16,616 nucleotides of DNA, taken from the NCBI GenBank assembly GCA_964478455.1, contig CAYZJD010000057.1, positions 1-16,616 on the forward strand. The letters run 5' to 3'. The DNA is from CAYZJD01 sp964478455 (lineage in GTDB: Bacteria > Acidobacteriota > Terriglobia > Bryobacterales > Bryobacteraceae). The translations under genes and the position numbers were made by a program. The notes under the pieces are model-generated. The model was not told the DNA's origin and did no database searches. It saw only the letters and a list, made by a program, of their open reading frames with translations. Shown here one piece after another: positions 6,419 to 13,117 of this stretch (position 1 is the stretch's first letter; the number at the start of each line of letters is the position of its first letter).

Positions 6419-7618
6419 AACGCGCTTGGCGACGAGCACTTCGTTGAGGCGCGGGCGGCGCTCGATTTCGCCAACGAGGGGCGCGGCGTACTCACGGAAA
6501 GCCGGCATGACGTCGCGGCCGGAAGGATGAATCCACTCCGCCGGGAACAAGCGCTCGGCGTTGGCGACGGCGGAGAGATCGGCGAGGCCCGTTGAGCAGC
6601 GGTACCCCGGCCCCGGCTCGCGCACCAGCGTCACCATCTTGTCGGTCACGCCTTCCATGGCCGCGCGCACGGCCGCCTCCCCGCAAAGATAGGCCTCGGC
6701 GCGGTCGGTCTCCGAGACCCAGGCCATGCTGGCGCGGCCGAGCAGGCCGGGCTTCTCGCTGCGCGCGCGCAGGTTCAGCTTCCTCGTGATCAGTTGCGAA
6801 AGCACGTGGGCGAGGTTGCCCGCCAGCTTATGCTGGAAGCCGTCGCTCTTGACCATGTCCGCGCCGAAAGGCTCGCCTTTGTCGTTGAGCTGCCCTTCGC
6901 AGACGGCCACCACGACGCGTTTCAGGCGCTTGTAGACCGCCTCCACGTCGGCGAGGAACTGTTCGTCCGAGATGCGCCGCTCCGGCAGGTAGATGAGGTG
7001 GGGGGCGTCGTCCTCCTCCGCCCGCGCCAGGCAGGAGGAGGCCACCAGCCACCCCGCGTTGCGGCCCATGACCTCGACCACCGTCACCGGCGTCGGAAGC
7101 GCGCGGTTGTCGCCGCCGATGTCGCGGAGGGCGTGCGCGATGAACCGCGCCGCCGAGCCGTAGCCCGGGCAGTGGTCCGTCTCCGCGAGGTCGTTATCGA
7201 TCGTTTTCGGGATGCCCGTCACCCGCATCTCGTAGCCGCTTTCGCGCGCGAGGCGCGAGACGTGCCAGGCGGTGTCCATCGAATCGTTGCCGCCGATGTA
7301 GAAGAAGTAGCGGACGCCGTGGGCTTTGAATACCGCCAGGATGCGGTCGTAGTCGGCTGGGGAGACCTTGCGGCGGCAGGAACCGAGAGCCGAGCCGGTG
7401 GTCTGCCCGATGGCCGCGACGAGATCCGCCGGCTGCGCGCCGAGGTCGAGAAAGCTCTCTTCGATCACGCCGGCGATTCCGTGGCGTGCGCCGTAAAGGG
7501 CGGTGATCGACGGATGGCGCCCGCACTCGTCGATGACGCCCGCGAGGCTCGCGTTAATCACTTGGGTGGGGCCGCCGCCGTGCGCCACCACGGCGACGCC
7601 GCGAAGTTCGTTTGCCAT
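6413..7618 (-). CDS. 6-phosphofructokinase, probably pyrophosphate-dependent
   Basis: Phosphorylates fructose 6-phosphate to fructose 1,6-bisphosphate. The product is 401 residues, longer than ATP enzymes of about 320. GGGPTQVIN at 14-22 is the nucleotide/PPi-binding start. The two positions that separate donor types read GGNDS (109-113, Asp where ATP enzymes have Gly in GGDGS) and PKTIDND (137-143, Lys where ATP enzymes have Gly). Both are the PPi-type residues, so a reversible PPi-dependent reaction is likely. The usual GGDD is GGND here, a variant I associate with one PFK subgroup. MGRNAGW (184-190) and IYLPE (209-213) contribute to the sugar-phosphate site. Last gene of the minus-strand operon, 3 bases after the PfkB-type gene. 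Its stop overlaps the tandem heptamer repeat. Donor specificity remains an inference from two residues. Confidence 0.9.
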   Translation of the reverse strand: MANELRGVAVVAHGGGPTQVINASLAGVIDECGRHPSITALYGARHGIAGVIEESFLDLGAQPADLVAAIGQTTGSALGSCRRKVSPADYDRILAVFKAHGVRYFFYIGGNDSMDTAWHVSRLARESGYEMRVTGIPKTIDNDLAETDHCPGYGSAARFIAHALRDIGGDNRALPTPVTVVEVMGRNAGWLVASSCLARAEEDDAPHLIYLPERRISDEQFLADVEAVYKRLKRVVVAVCEGQLNDKGEPFGADMVKSDGFQHKLAGNLAHVLSQLITRKLNLRARSEKPGLLGRASMAWVSETDRAEAYLCGEAAVRAAMEGVTDKMVTLVREPGPGYRCSTGLADLSAVANAERLFPAEWIHPSGRDVMPAFREYAAPLVGEIERRPRLNEVLVAKRVG

Positions 7619-7621
7619 ACG

Positions 7622-8518
7622 CTACTCGAAAGCCGCCGTTCCCCCGATCTTAGTCACCGCGCGCGCGCCGGCCTTCGCTCCGGCCCTGGCGCACTCGGCA
7701 AGCGGCGCGCCTTGGACGAACCGAGTGAGAAAGCCGGCGTTGAAGCTGTCGCCCGCGCCTGTTGTCTCCACTACTTTCACTTTGACGGCCGGTGTCTCAA
7801 AAGTTCCCTCGGGACTGTGAACCAGCGCTCCTTCCGCGCCGCGCTTGACCACGACGATCCGCGCCAGCTTGCCGAGCTCGGCGGCGGCCGAACGCGCGTC
7901 CGGGTAGCCGCTGAGCCGCAGCGCCTCGTCCTCGTTAGGGAAGAAGATGTCTGTCTCTTTGAGGGCAGCGCGGATCCCGGAGTCCCACTGCTCCGCCGGA
8001 TCCCAGTTGCAGTCCAGTGAAGTCGTCAGCCCGAGCTTGCGCGCGCGGCGAAACAAGGCCGGCACGCCGGGCTGGAGTTTCGTCTGAAGGAAGTAGCAGC
8101 CGACGTGCAGGTGGCGCGCCCGCGCCAGGTAGTCCGAAGGCACGTCGGTGGCCTTCAGCATCTCGATGGTGCCCGCATAAGTGGCGCCTTCCCGGCGCGC
8201 GCCGCGGGTGATCCAGATTGTGATGCCTGTTCTCAGGCCGCGGACCCGCCGCAGGTGCTCCACGTCAACGCCGGCCCAGCGGAGCCGCTCGGCGCAGAAG
8301 CGGCCGAGAAAATCGTCGCCTACGATTCCCACGAAGCCGACCTTCGCTCCCAGCCGCGAGAGATTGAATGCAGTGATCGAGCTGGAGCCGCCGAGGATCA
8401 GATCCATTCCCTGGGCCATCTTTTCCTTGTCGAGCTCCAGCGGGGGCACTTCCGTCAGGATGAGGTCCGCGTTGGCCTCGCCCGCGACGATCACGTCCAG
8501 CGTGCGCTTAGTCCTCAT
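7622..8518 (-). CDS. PfkB-family carbohydrate kinase
   Basis: Ribokinase-fold sugar kinase of 298 residues, standard length. The N-terminal motif is VAGEANADLIL (11-21), then a GGSSSITAFNLSRLG segment (43-57) equivalent to the conserved GG motif near the sugar site, and VGIVGDDFLG (64-73). The C-terminal signature ETTGAGDSFNAGF (251-263) holds the anion hole and catalytic base D257. A family region LDCNWDP (168-174) and FPNEDEA (193-199) are also present. Its start lies inside the end of the upstream AgaS-like gene (11-base overlap) and phosphofructokinase follows after 3 bases, so all three are one transcript. Between a ketohexose-phosphate-producing isomerase and a PFK, a tagatose- or fructose-phosphate kinase role is plausible. 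Ribokinase-, KDG- or nucleoside-kinase activities cannot be excluded. Confidence 0.88.
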   Translation of the reverse strand: MRTKRTLDVIVAGEANADLILTEVPPLELDKEKMAQGMDLILGGSSSITAFNLSRLGAKVGFVGIVGDDFLGRFCAERLRWAGVDVEHLRRVRGLRTGITIWITRGARREGATYAGTIEMLKATDVPSDYLARARHLHVGCYFLQTKLQPGVPALFRRARKLGLTTSLDCNWDPAEQWDSGIRAALKETDIFFPNEDEALRLSGYPDARSAAAELGKLARIVVVKRGAEGALVHSPEGTFETPAVKVKVVETTGAGDSFNAGFLTRFVQGAPLAECARAGAKAGARAVTKIGGTAAFE

Positions 8519-9566
8519 AAATCCGAATCCCCTGCACCACGCGGTGGATCACGCCCCCTGGGCTTGGGCTGTCCGGATCGATGCCGAAGCGGAGGCTGTA
8601 ATGATAGGCCAGGAGCTGCGCAAACACAATTTCGGCGGGAGTGCGCAGGTAGTCCGCAAGCGAGGAGGCGGCGTGCGTGATGGCCAGATCAAAGGCGCCG
8701 GTTTCCGCATCCGGCGGCGCGAGCGCGAACAGACGGCCGATCCTCTTCGAGCGCAGCTCGTTCACCAGGTCCATCTCATAACGCCGCAGGCGCGGGTCGG
8801 ACGAGAGAAAGCAGAGGACGACCGTCTCCGGATCAATGAAACTCATCGGCCCGTGCCGCAAGCCGAGGTAGGTCTCGGCCAGCGTGGCAATGCGGCCGGC
8901 GGTCATTTCGAGGACTTTGAGGCAGGTTTCGCGCGCCGCGCCGAACAGCGGGAAGGAAGCCAGCGCCGCCAGCCGCGCCGGGGGATTCCCGGCAAGCTGC
9001 CGTGCCGCCTCGGCGTGCTTGTCGATCACCGTGGCCGCGCCGTCGCAGAGCGCCGGCAACGCGGCCTCCACCTCGGCCGGCCTTGCCAGGGCGCAGCCGC
9101 AAAGGACCAGGTTGGTGAAGGAACTGGTCATCACGAGGCTGCGGTCGTTGGAGCGCGGGTCAAGGAGCACAACCTCGACGCCCGGCCAGTTCGCAAGACG
9201 CCCCTGAGCGTTCGGGGTGAGCGCAATGTGCCGCACCAGCGGCCGACCTTTACGGATCTTGTCCACGACCGCGACGGACTCGGGACTGTCGCCCGAGCGC
9301 GCCAAGGATACCACCAGCCCGATGCCGTCAAGAATGCTCTCGAAATGAAGGAACAGCTCCGTCGAGGGGACGGCGCGCGCGCCCGGCCAGGCGGCCTCCA
9401 GGGCCATCGCGGCGTAGGCCGAAGTGCCCGCTCCGGTGATCACCGCCGGGGGAAGCGTTCCCAGGGAGGCAGCCTTGGCGCGGCGGAAGGTCTCGCGCCA
9501 CGTGTCCGGCTGCTGCCGGATCTCCGCAATCGTCGCCTCTCCGCGCACCTGATTCGCGATGTTCAT
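8508..9566 (-). CDS. agaS: SIS-domain sugar-phosphate isomerase/deaminase, AgaS-like
   Basis: Two sugar-isomerase (SIS) domains in 352 residues; AgaS proteins are usually about 380. Family members convert galactosamine 6-phosphate (or a related aldose phosphate) to a ketose phosphate such as tagatose 6-phosphate, releasing ammonia. Visible motifs are ITGAGTSAYAA (43-53, phosphosugar binding), SLARSGDSPESVAVV (87-101), ETYLGLRHGPMSFID (231-245) and SSDPRLRRYEMDL (255-267). The C-terminal tail GGVIHRVVQGIRIY is typical of AgaS. I chose ATG 9566; upstream codons in this frame pass through a palindrome and are unlike the family. No Shine-Dalgarno sequence is visible, and a large hairpin ends only 21 bases upstream. 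First gene of the agaS-pfkB-pfk operon. GlmS-type or other SIS isomerase roles are less likely because the glutaminase domain is absent. Confidence 0.85.
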   Translation of the reverse strand: MNIANQVRGEATIAEIRQQPDTWRETFRRAKAASLGTLPPAVITGAGTSAYAAMALEAAWPGARAVPSTELFLHFESILDGIGLVVSLARSGDSPESVAVVDKIRKGRPLVRHIALTPNAQGRLANWPGVEVVLLDPRSNDRSLVMTSSFTNLVLCGCALARPAEVEAALPALCDGAATVIDKHAEAARQLAGNPPARLAALASFPLFGAARETCLKVLEMTAGRIATLAETYLGLRHGPMSFIDPETVVLCFLSSDPRLRRYEMDLVNELRSKRIGRLFALAPPDAETGAFDLAITHAASSLADYLRTPAEIVFAQLLAYHYSLRFGIDPDSPSPGGVIHRVVQGIRIYED

Positions 9567-9587
9567 GTCCCGAAGGAAGCATGATAA

Positions 9588-9652
9588 CGGGGACAGCCCG
9601 CATGTTTCCACTGCGGTCGCCGGCGCAGGTGGAAACATGCGGGCTGTCCCCG
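9588..9652. repeat. REP-like perfect palindrome with GGGGACAG ends
   Basis: Two 24-base arms (9588-9611 and 9629-9652) are exact reverse complements. Each begins CGGGGACAGCCCGCATG and continues to a CCAC end. The 17-base centre also pairs partly (TGCG with CGCA). It begins 3 bases after the cytochrome b stop and ends 21 bases before agaS. A related half-copy lies at 13036-13057. It could terminate the bc operon transcript. The form resembles REP elements mobilised by REP-associated tyrosine transposases, none of which is in the window. Confidence 0.85.
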
Positions 9653-9655
9653 GTT

Positions 9656-11272
9656 TTACAGCGAGAGGAGGTAGGTCGTGATTCGGGCCAGGTCTCGCGG
9701 CGGGAAGCGGTAGGCCGGCATGATGGTGCCGGGCGAGAAGGCCTGGGGATCGAGGAAGTGTTTCTCCACCCAGTCCCGGCTGCGACGCTTCGCCAGTCCG
9801 TTGAGAGGAGGTCCGATCCGCATGCCGGCTCCGTTCACCTGGTGGCAGGCGCCGCAGTTATTCGCCTGGTAGATCATCGCGCCTTCGACGGCATAGGCCG
9901 GCGCCGAGTGGAGCGCGCGAGCGTTGCGCGTGTTCAGCTTGAGCAGGAAGGCCGCCAGCGCATTCAGTTGAGCGTCAGAGAGGCGAATCGCAGGCATCGG
10001 GCTTCCCGGCACCAAACCGGCCGGGTTCTTGAAGTGCTCGATCATCCAGGCGGCGTTCCGGCGGATCGCCGTGCGGGTCAAGTCCGGACCGACGCCTGGC
10101 GTTCCCTCGTCCGTCGCGTGGCAGCTTCCACAGGCTTCGCGGCGGAAGTAGCCGATGCCGGCCAGTTCCTCAGGCGACAGTTGCTTCCACTCTTCGACGC
10201 CGCCGGTTTCTTCAGTTGCCACCGACTTCGGTGTCGTCGCCACCGCGGCCACGGTGAGCGCGGTCCAGCCAAACGCGGCGAGGACGGTCACGGCGATGGC
10301 CGTGGTGCGCCGGGTAACGCGGCGGGGGTCACCGCGGTCGACGAACGGGACCAGTAGAAGCGCCAGGATCGCCGCCGTCGGCAGCACAACGGTCCCGATC
10401 ACCTCCAAGGGCCCTTCGAGCAGTCTGAGGACCTGGAATAGGAACAGGAAGTACCACTCGGGACGCGGGATGTAAGAGCTATCGGTCGGATCGGCGAGGC
10501 GCTCCAGCGGAGCGTCCACCGCGACCGCCATCGTGAACAGGATGGCAAACGTAACGAAGACCGCAACGGTGTCCTTGAACGCCTGCCTCGGGAAAAACGG
10601 CTGTTTCGGCCCCTCGTCGCCGGGCGCCGGCGTCACGCCGTGCTTGCGCACGAGATAGAGGTGCAACGCGATCAGCGCAGCGGTCAGCGGAGGCAGCAGC
10701 AGAACGTGCAGGGCGAAGAAACGGGCAAACGTGACCACTCCAATGCTGCCGTCGCCGCCCAGCAGGCGGTTCAGGTATGGACCGATTACCGGCGCCGCGG
10801 CCGCAATCCGCGTTGTCACCACCGTGCCCCAGTAGGCGCGGTTGTCCCAAGGCAGGAGGTAGCCGGTGAGGCCGAAAGCGAGGGTGAGCAACAAGAGCAC
10901 GACGCCGGCCATCCAGGTGGCTTCGCGAGGCCTCTTGTAACCGCCCCACAGGAAGACCTGGGCCATATGGATCACCACAACGACGACCAGCAGGCTCGCC
11001 CCCCAGTGGTGCAGGCCGCGAATCAGCCGTCCTCCGGTCAGCTCGGTGACGATGTAGCGCAGGCTGTAATACGCGTCGCCCGGCGCCGCCGCATAGTTGA
11101 ACGCGAGCAGAATTCCAGTGAACGCCTGCACAAGAAACAGGAACAGAGCGACGCTGCCGAAGACCTGGCGCCAGCCCGCTGATGCCGGAACCTCTTCGTA
11201 GAGCAGCTTCTTGAGAAAGCTCTCGAGCCCGGTGCGGTGATCAATCCACTCGCGGATGGCGTTCCGGCTCAC
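9656..11272 (-). CDS. b6f-type cytochrome b fused to two cytochrome c domains
   Basis: Membrane core of a quinol:cytochrome c oxidoreductase, in one 538-residue chain. Residues about 20-210 are a b6-like four-helix unit with haem ligands H88/H102 and H189/H204; the second pair is spaced H-x14-H, as in b6f rather than bc1. Residues about 233-345 resemble subunit IV with three helices, including the quinol-site PEWY at 271-274. Seven helices would put the C-terminus in the periplasm, where two c-type domains follow: CGSCH (381-385) with likely axial M426 (GSPMPAI), and CGACH (473-477) with M518 (GTIMPAY). The start is GTG 11272, overlapping the Rieske TGA by 4 bases, with GGAG upstream. In Bacillus-type complexes b6 and subunit IV-c are separate proteins, so this full fusion is notable. 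It probably oxidises menaquinol; the electron acceptor is not visible. Confidence 0.9.
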   Translation of the reverse strand: MSRNAIREWIDHRTGLESFLKKLLYEEVPASAGWRQVFGSVALFLFLVQAFTGILLAFNYAAAPGDAYYSLRYIVTELTGGRLIRGLHHWGASLLVVVVVIHMAQVFLWGGYKRPREATWMAGVVLLLLTLAFGLTGYLLPWDNRAYWGTVVTTRIAAAAPVIGPYLNRLLGGDGSIGVVTFARFFALHVLLLPPLTAALIALHLYLVRKHGVTPAPGDEGPKQPFFPRQAFKDTVAVFVTFAILFTMAVAVDAPLERLADPTDSSYIPRPEWYFLFLFQVLRLLEGPLEVIGTVVLPTAAILALLLVPFVDRGDPRRVTRRTTAIAVTVLAAFGWTALTVAAVATTPKSVATEETGGVEEWKQLSPEELAGIGYFRREACGSCHATDEGTPGVGPDLTRTAIRRNAAWMIEHFKNPAGLVPGSPMPAIRLSDAQLNALAAFLLKLNTRNARALHSAPAYAVEGAMIYQANNCGACHQVNGAGMRIGPPLNGLAKRRSRDWVEKHFLDPQAFSPGTIMPAYRFPPRDLARITTYLLSL

Positions 11273-11769
11273 GCATTTGACTCCGCCCGTGGCCGCGCCG
11301 GGCCAAGCAGCAGCTTGCCGTTCTCAATGCGGACTTCGTAGCGGTCGAGCGGACGAGGCGCGGGACCGGACAATACCTGTCCGTCCAGCCCGAAGGTGGA
11401 GGAGTGACACGGGCACAGGAAGTGTTGCTTCTGCTCTTCCCAGCGATAGGCGCAGCCGAGGTGGGTACAGACCGGGGAGAACGCAATAACTTCGGTTTCT
11501 GAGCGTTTGACCACCCACACGGTCGCTTTCTCGCTGATCAGTTTCCAGCCGTCGCGCCGGTTCCGGCGGTAGGCGACTTCTTCCGGCACGCCAGTAGGAA
11601 GCTGTGCTAACTCCGCTGCCTCAAACCACTCCGGCGATTGCCGGGCGCGCGGGGGAAAGAGGAGATAGGCGGCGGCCGGCACCCCGAGCGCTGCGAATAT
11701 CAGGCTCCAAACACAATAGATTGCCTTGACATGAAATCCGCGCCGAGTTGTAACATGCCCCTCTGACAT
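11269..11769 (-). CDS. Rieske iron-sulfur protein of the cytochrome bc complex
   Basis: Carries the 2Fe-2S centre that takes electrons from quinol to the cytochrome c haems, on the periplasmic face. The product is 166 residues. The cluster motifs are complete: CTHLGC (101-106) and CPCHSS (119-124), supplying two Cys and two His ligands plus the disulfide cysteines. The N-terminus has TTRRGF followed by one hydrophobic segment (about 16-38), a Tat-like signal that stays as the membrane anchor, as expected for Rieske proteins. The domain ends with a GPAPRPLDRYEV loop close to the cluster, also typical. It is the first gene of a two-gene operon, coupled to the cytochrome b-c gene by a GTGA overlap. 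The start ATG 11769 is preceded by a possible TACAAT -10 box only 10 bases upstream, so the leader could be very short. Confidence 0.94.
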   Translation of the reverse strand: MSEGHVTTRRGFHVKAIYCVWSLIFAALGVPAAAYLLFPPRARQSPEWFEAAELAQLPTGVPEEVAYRRNRRDGWKLISEKATVWVVKRSETEVIAFSPVCTHLGCAYRWEEQKQHFLCPCHSSTFGLDGQVLSGPAPRPLDRYEVRIENGKLLLGPARPRAESNA

Positions 11770-11778
11770 CCCTACGCA

Positions 11779-11784
11779 ATTGTA
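11779..11784 (-). promoter_or_regulatory. possible -10 box of the Rieske/cytochrome b operon
   Basis: The minus strand reads TACAAT, a good -10 match, 10 bases before the Rieske ATG. No good -35 lies at 17 bases. If used, the mRNA leader would be only a few bases. Confidence 0.3.
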
Positions 11785-11806
11785 CGCGCAGGTTCCGCTT
11801 CAAGGG

Positions 11807-11833
11807 TGTAAAAGGTCATTACATAAGGTGTAA
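11807..11833. promoter_or_regulatory. TGTAA/TTACA/TGTAA operator-like array
   Basis: Three pentamers in alternating orientation: TGTAA (11807-11811), seven bases, TTACA (11819-11823), five bases, TGTAA (11829-11833). The outer copies also form a GGTGTAAA direct repeat 22 bases apart, two helical turns. It lies 38-64 bases upstream of the Rieske start in an otherwise GC-rich region, a usual place for a regulator site. No regulator gene is in the window. Confidence 0.35.
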
Positions 11834-11879
11834 ATTCGGCAGCGGAGCGAGGTCGCCACTACGCGGTGAAACAGAACTC

Positions 11880-11906
11880 ACCCGCTCGCAAACTGCGCTC
11901 GCGGGT
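11880..11906 (-). terminator. hairpin downstream of the TIM-barrel gene
   Basis: The minus strand reads ACCCGC, GAG, CGCA, GTT, TGCG, A, GCGGGT: a nested stem starting 11 bases past the stop at 11918. It is followed by GAGTTCTGTTT rather than a clean T-run. It could end this transcript before the Rieske operon promoter. Confidence 0.4.
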
Positions 11907-11917
11907 TTGGTCCGACC

Positions 11918-12967
11918 CTACTCCAGGCCGAGGATACGGCGGTTCCGGGTCACGTCGGTGGCGGCGCCGGCGAAGTCGTCGAAGGCCTTCTTGGGCACGT
12001 CGATCTGCATCGACCGGATGAATGGGGCGCCTTCGGCTGCGCCCTGCGCGCCGTCCTTATAGCAGCACTCCCACTCGAGGACCGCCCAACTGTCGTAGCC
12101 GGCCGCGGTCAGCCGCGTGAACACCTGCTTGAAATCCACCTGGCCGTCGCCGAGACTGCGGAACCGGCCCGGGCGGTTCTTCCAGTCCATGTAGCCGCCG
12201 TAGACGCCGCCCTTGGCCGAGGGCCGGAATTCGGCGTCCTTCACGTGAAAGGCCTTGATGTACGTGCCGTAGGTGTCAATGAAGCCGACGTAGTCCAGGC
12301 ACTGGAGCACGAAATGCGACGGGTCGTAGTTGATGGCCACGCGCGGATGGTTGCCGGTGGCTTCCAGAAACCGCTCGAACGTCAGGCCATCGTAAACGTC
12401 CTCGCCCGGATGGAGTTCGTAGGCGAGGTACACGCCGTGCTGGTCGGCGAAGTCGAGAATCGGTTTCCAGCGCCTGGCGAGTTCCTTAAAGCCCTCCTCG
12501 ACCAGTCCTGCCGGCCGCTGCGGCCACGGGTAGAGCATCGGCCAGAGCAGGGCGCCGGTGAAGGACGGCGACACGCTCAAACCCAGGTTCGACGACGCCT
12601 TGATGACCAGTTTCATCTGCTCGACCGCCCAGTCGGTGCGGGCCTTCGCGTTGCCGCGGACCTCGGGCGCGGCAAACACGTCGAACAACTCGTCGTAGGC
12701 CGGATGAACGGCGACAAGCTGGCCCTGCAAATGCGACGCCAGTTCGGTGAAGGCGAGGCCGTTCGCCTGGCCCTTCAGCTCATCGCAATACGTCTTGGAT
12801 TCGGCCGCCTTCTTCAAGTCCATCACGCGGCCGTCCCACGACGGAAGCTGCACGCCGATGTAGCCGAGCGATTTCGCCCAGGCAGTGATGTTCGGAAGCG
12901 AGTTGAACGGCGGCTCATCGCCCATGAACTGGGCCAGGAAGATGGCGGGGCCTTTGATCTGCGACAT
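11918..12967 (-). CDS. TIM-barrel sugar phosphate isomerase/epimerase-like protein
   Basis: Xylose isomerase-like TIM barrel (AP endonuclease 2 superfamily), 349 residues. Members isomerise or epimerise sugars or inositol derivatives using a bivalent metal; the substrate here is not known. Metal-site residues expected at strand ends are visible: E184 and H186 (YELHPGED), D215 and H218 (INYDPSHF), H241 (AFHVKDAE) and E298 or E300 (VLEWE). Strand 1 has IFLAQF, with the substrate-facing loop after GVQLPSWD. No signal peptide is seen. I chose ATG 12967 because GAGAGGTG lies just upstream; a GTG at 12973 is in frame but sits in that ribosome binding site. The gene stands alone on the minus strand between glnD and the Rieske operon, with a large hairpin directly before its ribosome binding site. 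Such genes are abundant in Acidobacteriota, so context gives little help. Confidence 0.85.
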   Translation of the reverse strand: MSQIKGPAIFLAQFMGDEPPFNSLPNITAWAKSLGYIGVQLPSWDGRVMDLKKAAESKTYCDELKGQANGLAFTELASHLQGQLVAVHPAYDELFDVFAAPEVRGNAKARTDWAVEQMKLVIKASSNLGLSVSPSFTGALLWPMLYPWPQRPAGLVEEGFKELARRWKPILDFADQHGVYLAYELHPGEDVYDGLTFERFLEATGNHPRVAINYDPSHFVLQCLDYVGFIDTYGTYIKAFHVKDAEFRPSAKGGVYGGYMDWKNRPGRFRSLGDGQVDFKQVFTRLTAAGYDSWAVLEWECCYKDGAQGAAEGAPFIRSMQIDVPKKAFDDFAGAATDVTRNRRILGLE

Positions 12968-12977
12968 GATCACCTCT

Positions 12978-13027
12978 CAGTTCGTAGTTCCGATGTGATA
13001 GCAACCTTCCACATCCTATACGAACTG
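12978..13027 (-). promoter_or_regulatory. large imperfect hairpin in the leader of the TIM-barrel gene
   Basis: The outer arms CAGTTCGTA (12978-12986) and TACGAACTG (13019-13027) are perfect complements, as are the inner arms GATGTG (12992-12997) and CACATC (13010-13015). Bulges of 5 and 3 bases and a 12-base loop complete it. In the mRNA the stem ends right against the GAGAGGTG ribosome binding site. It could be a regulatory RNA structure or a palindromic protein site. Confidence 0.55.
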
Positions 13028-13035
13028 CGGACAAA

Positions 13036-13057
13036 CCGGGGACAGCCCGCATGTTCC
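13036..13057. repeat. half copy of the REP-like element
   Basis: The sequence matches the left arm of the 9588-9652 palindrome over its first 21 bases except that one T is missing near the end (ATGTTCC versus ATGTTTCC). No full second arm follows. The next 20 bases instead hold small palindromes, GTTCCCGCGAAC (13053-13064) and ATCCCGGGAT (13066-13075). It lies in the gap between glnD and the TIM-barrel gene. Confidence 0.7.
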
Positions 13058-13117
13058 CGCGAACGATCCCGGGATAGACGGCGGACGGGGGCCCCGGTGC
13101 CAAGCGCGCGCCGCGGC

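Noticed and set aside
12992..13015. GATGTGA...CCACATC as a CRP-type operator
   Set aside because: The half-site spacing is wrong for TGTGA-N6-TCACA, and the match is explained by the larger hairpin arms.
13066..13095. Short palindromes ATCCCGGGAT and the GGGGCCCC-like stretch between glnD and the TIM-barrel gene
   Set aside because: Short GC palindromes are common in this composition. Without a T-run or a second copy they are noted only as part of the degraded REP-like region.
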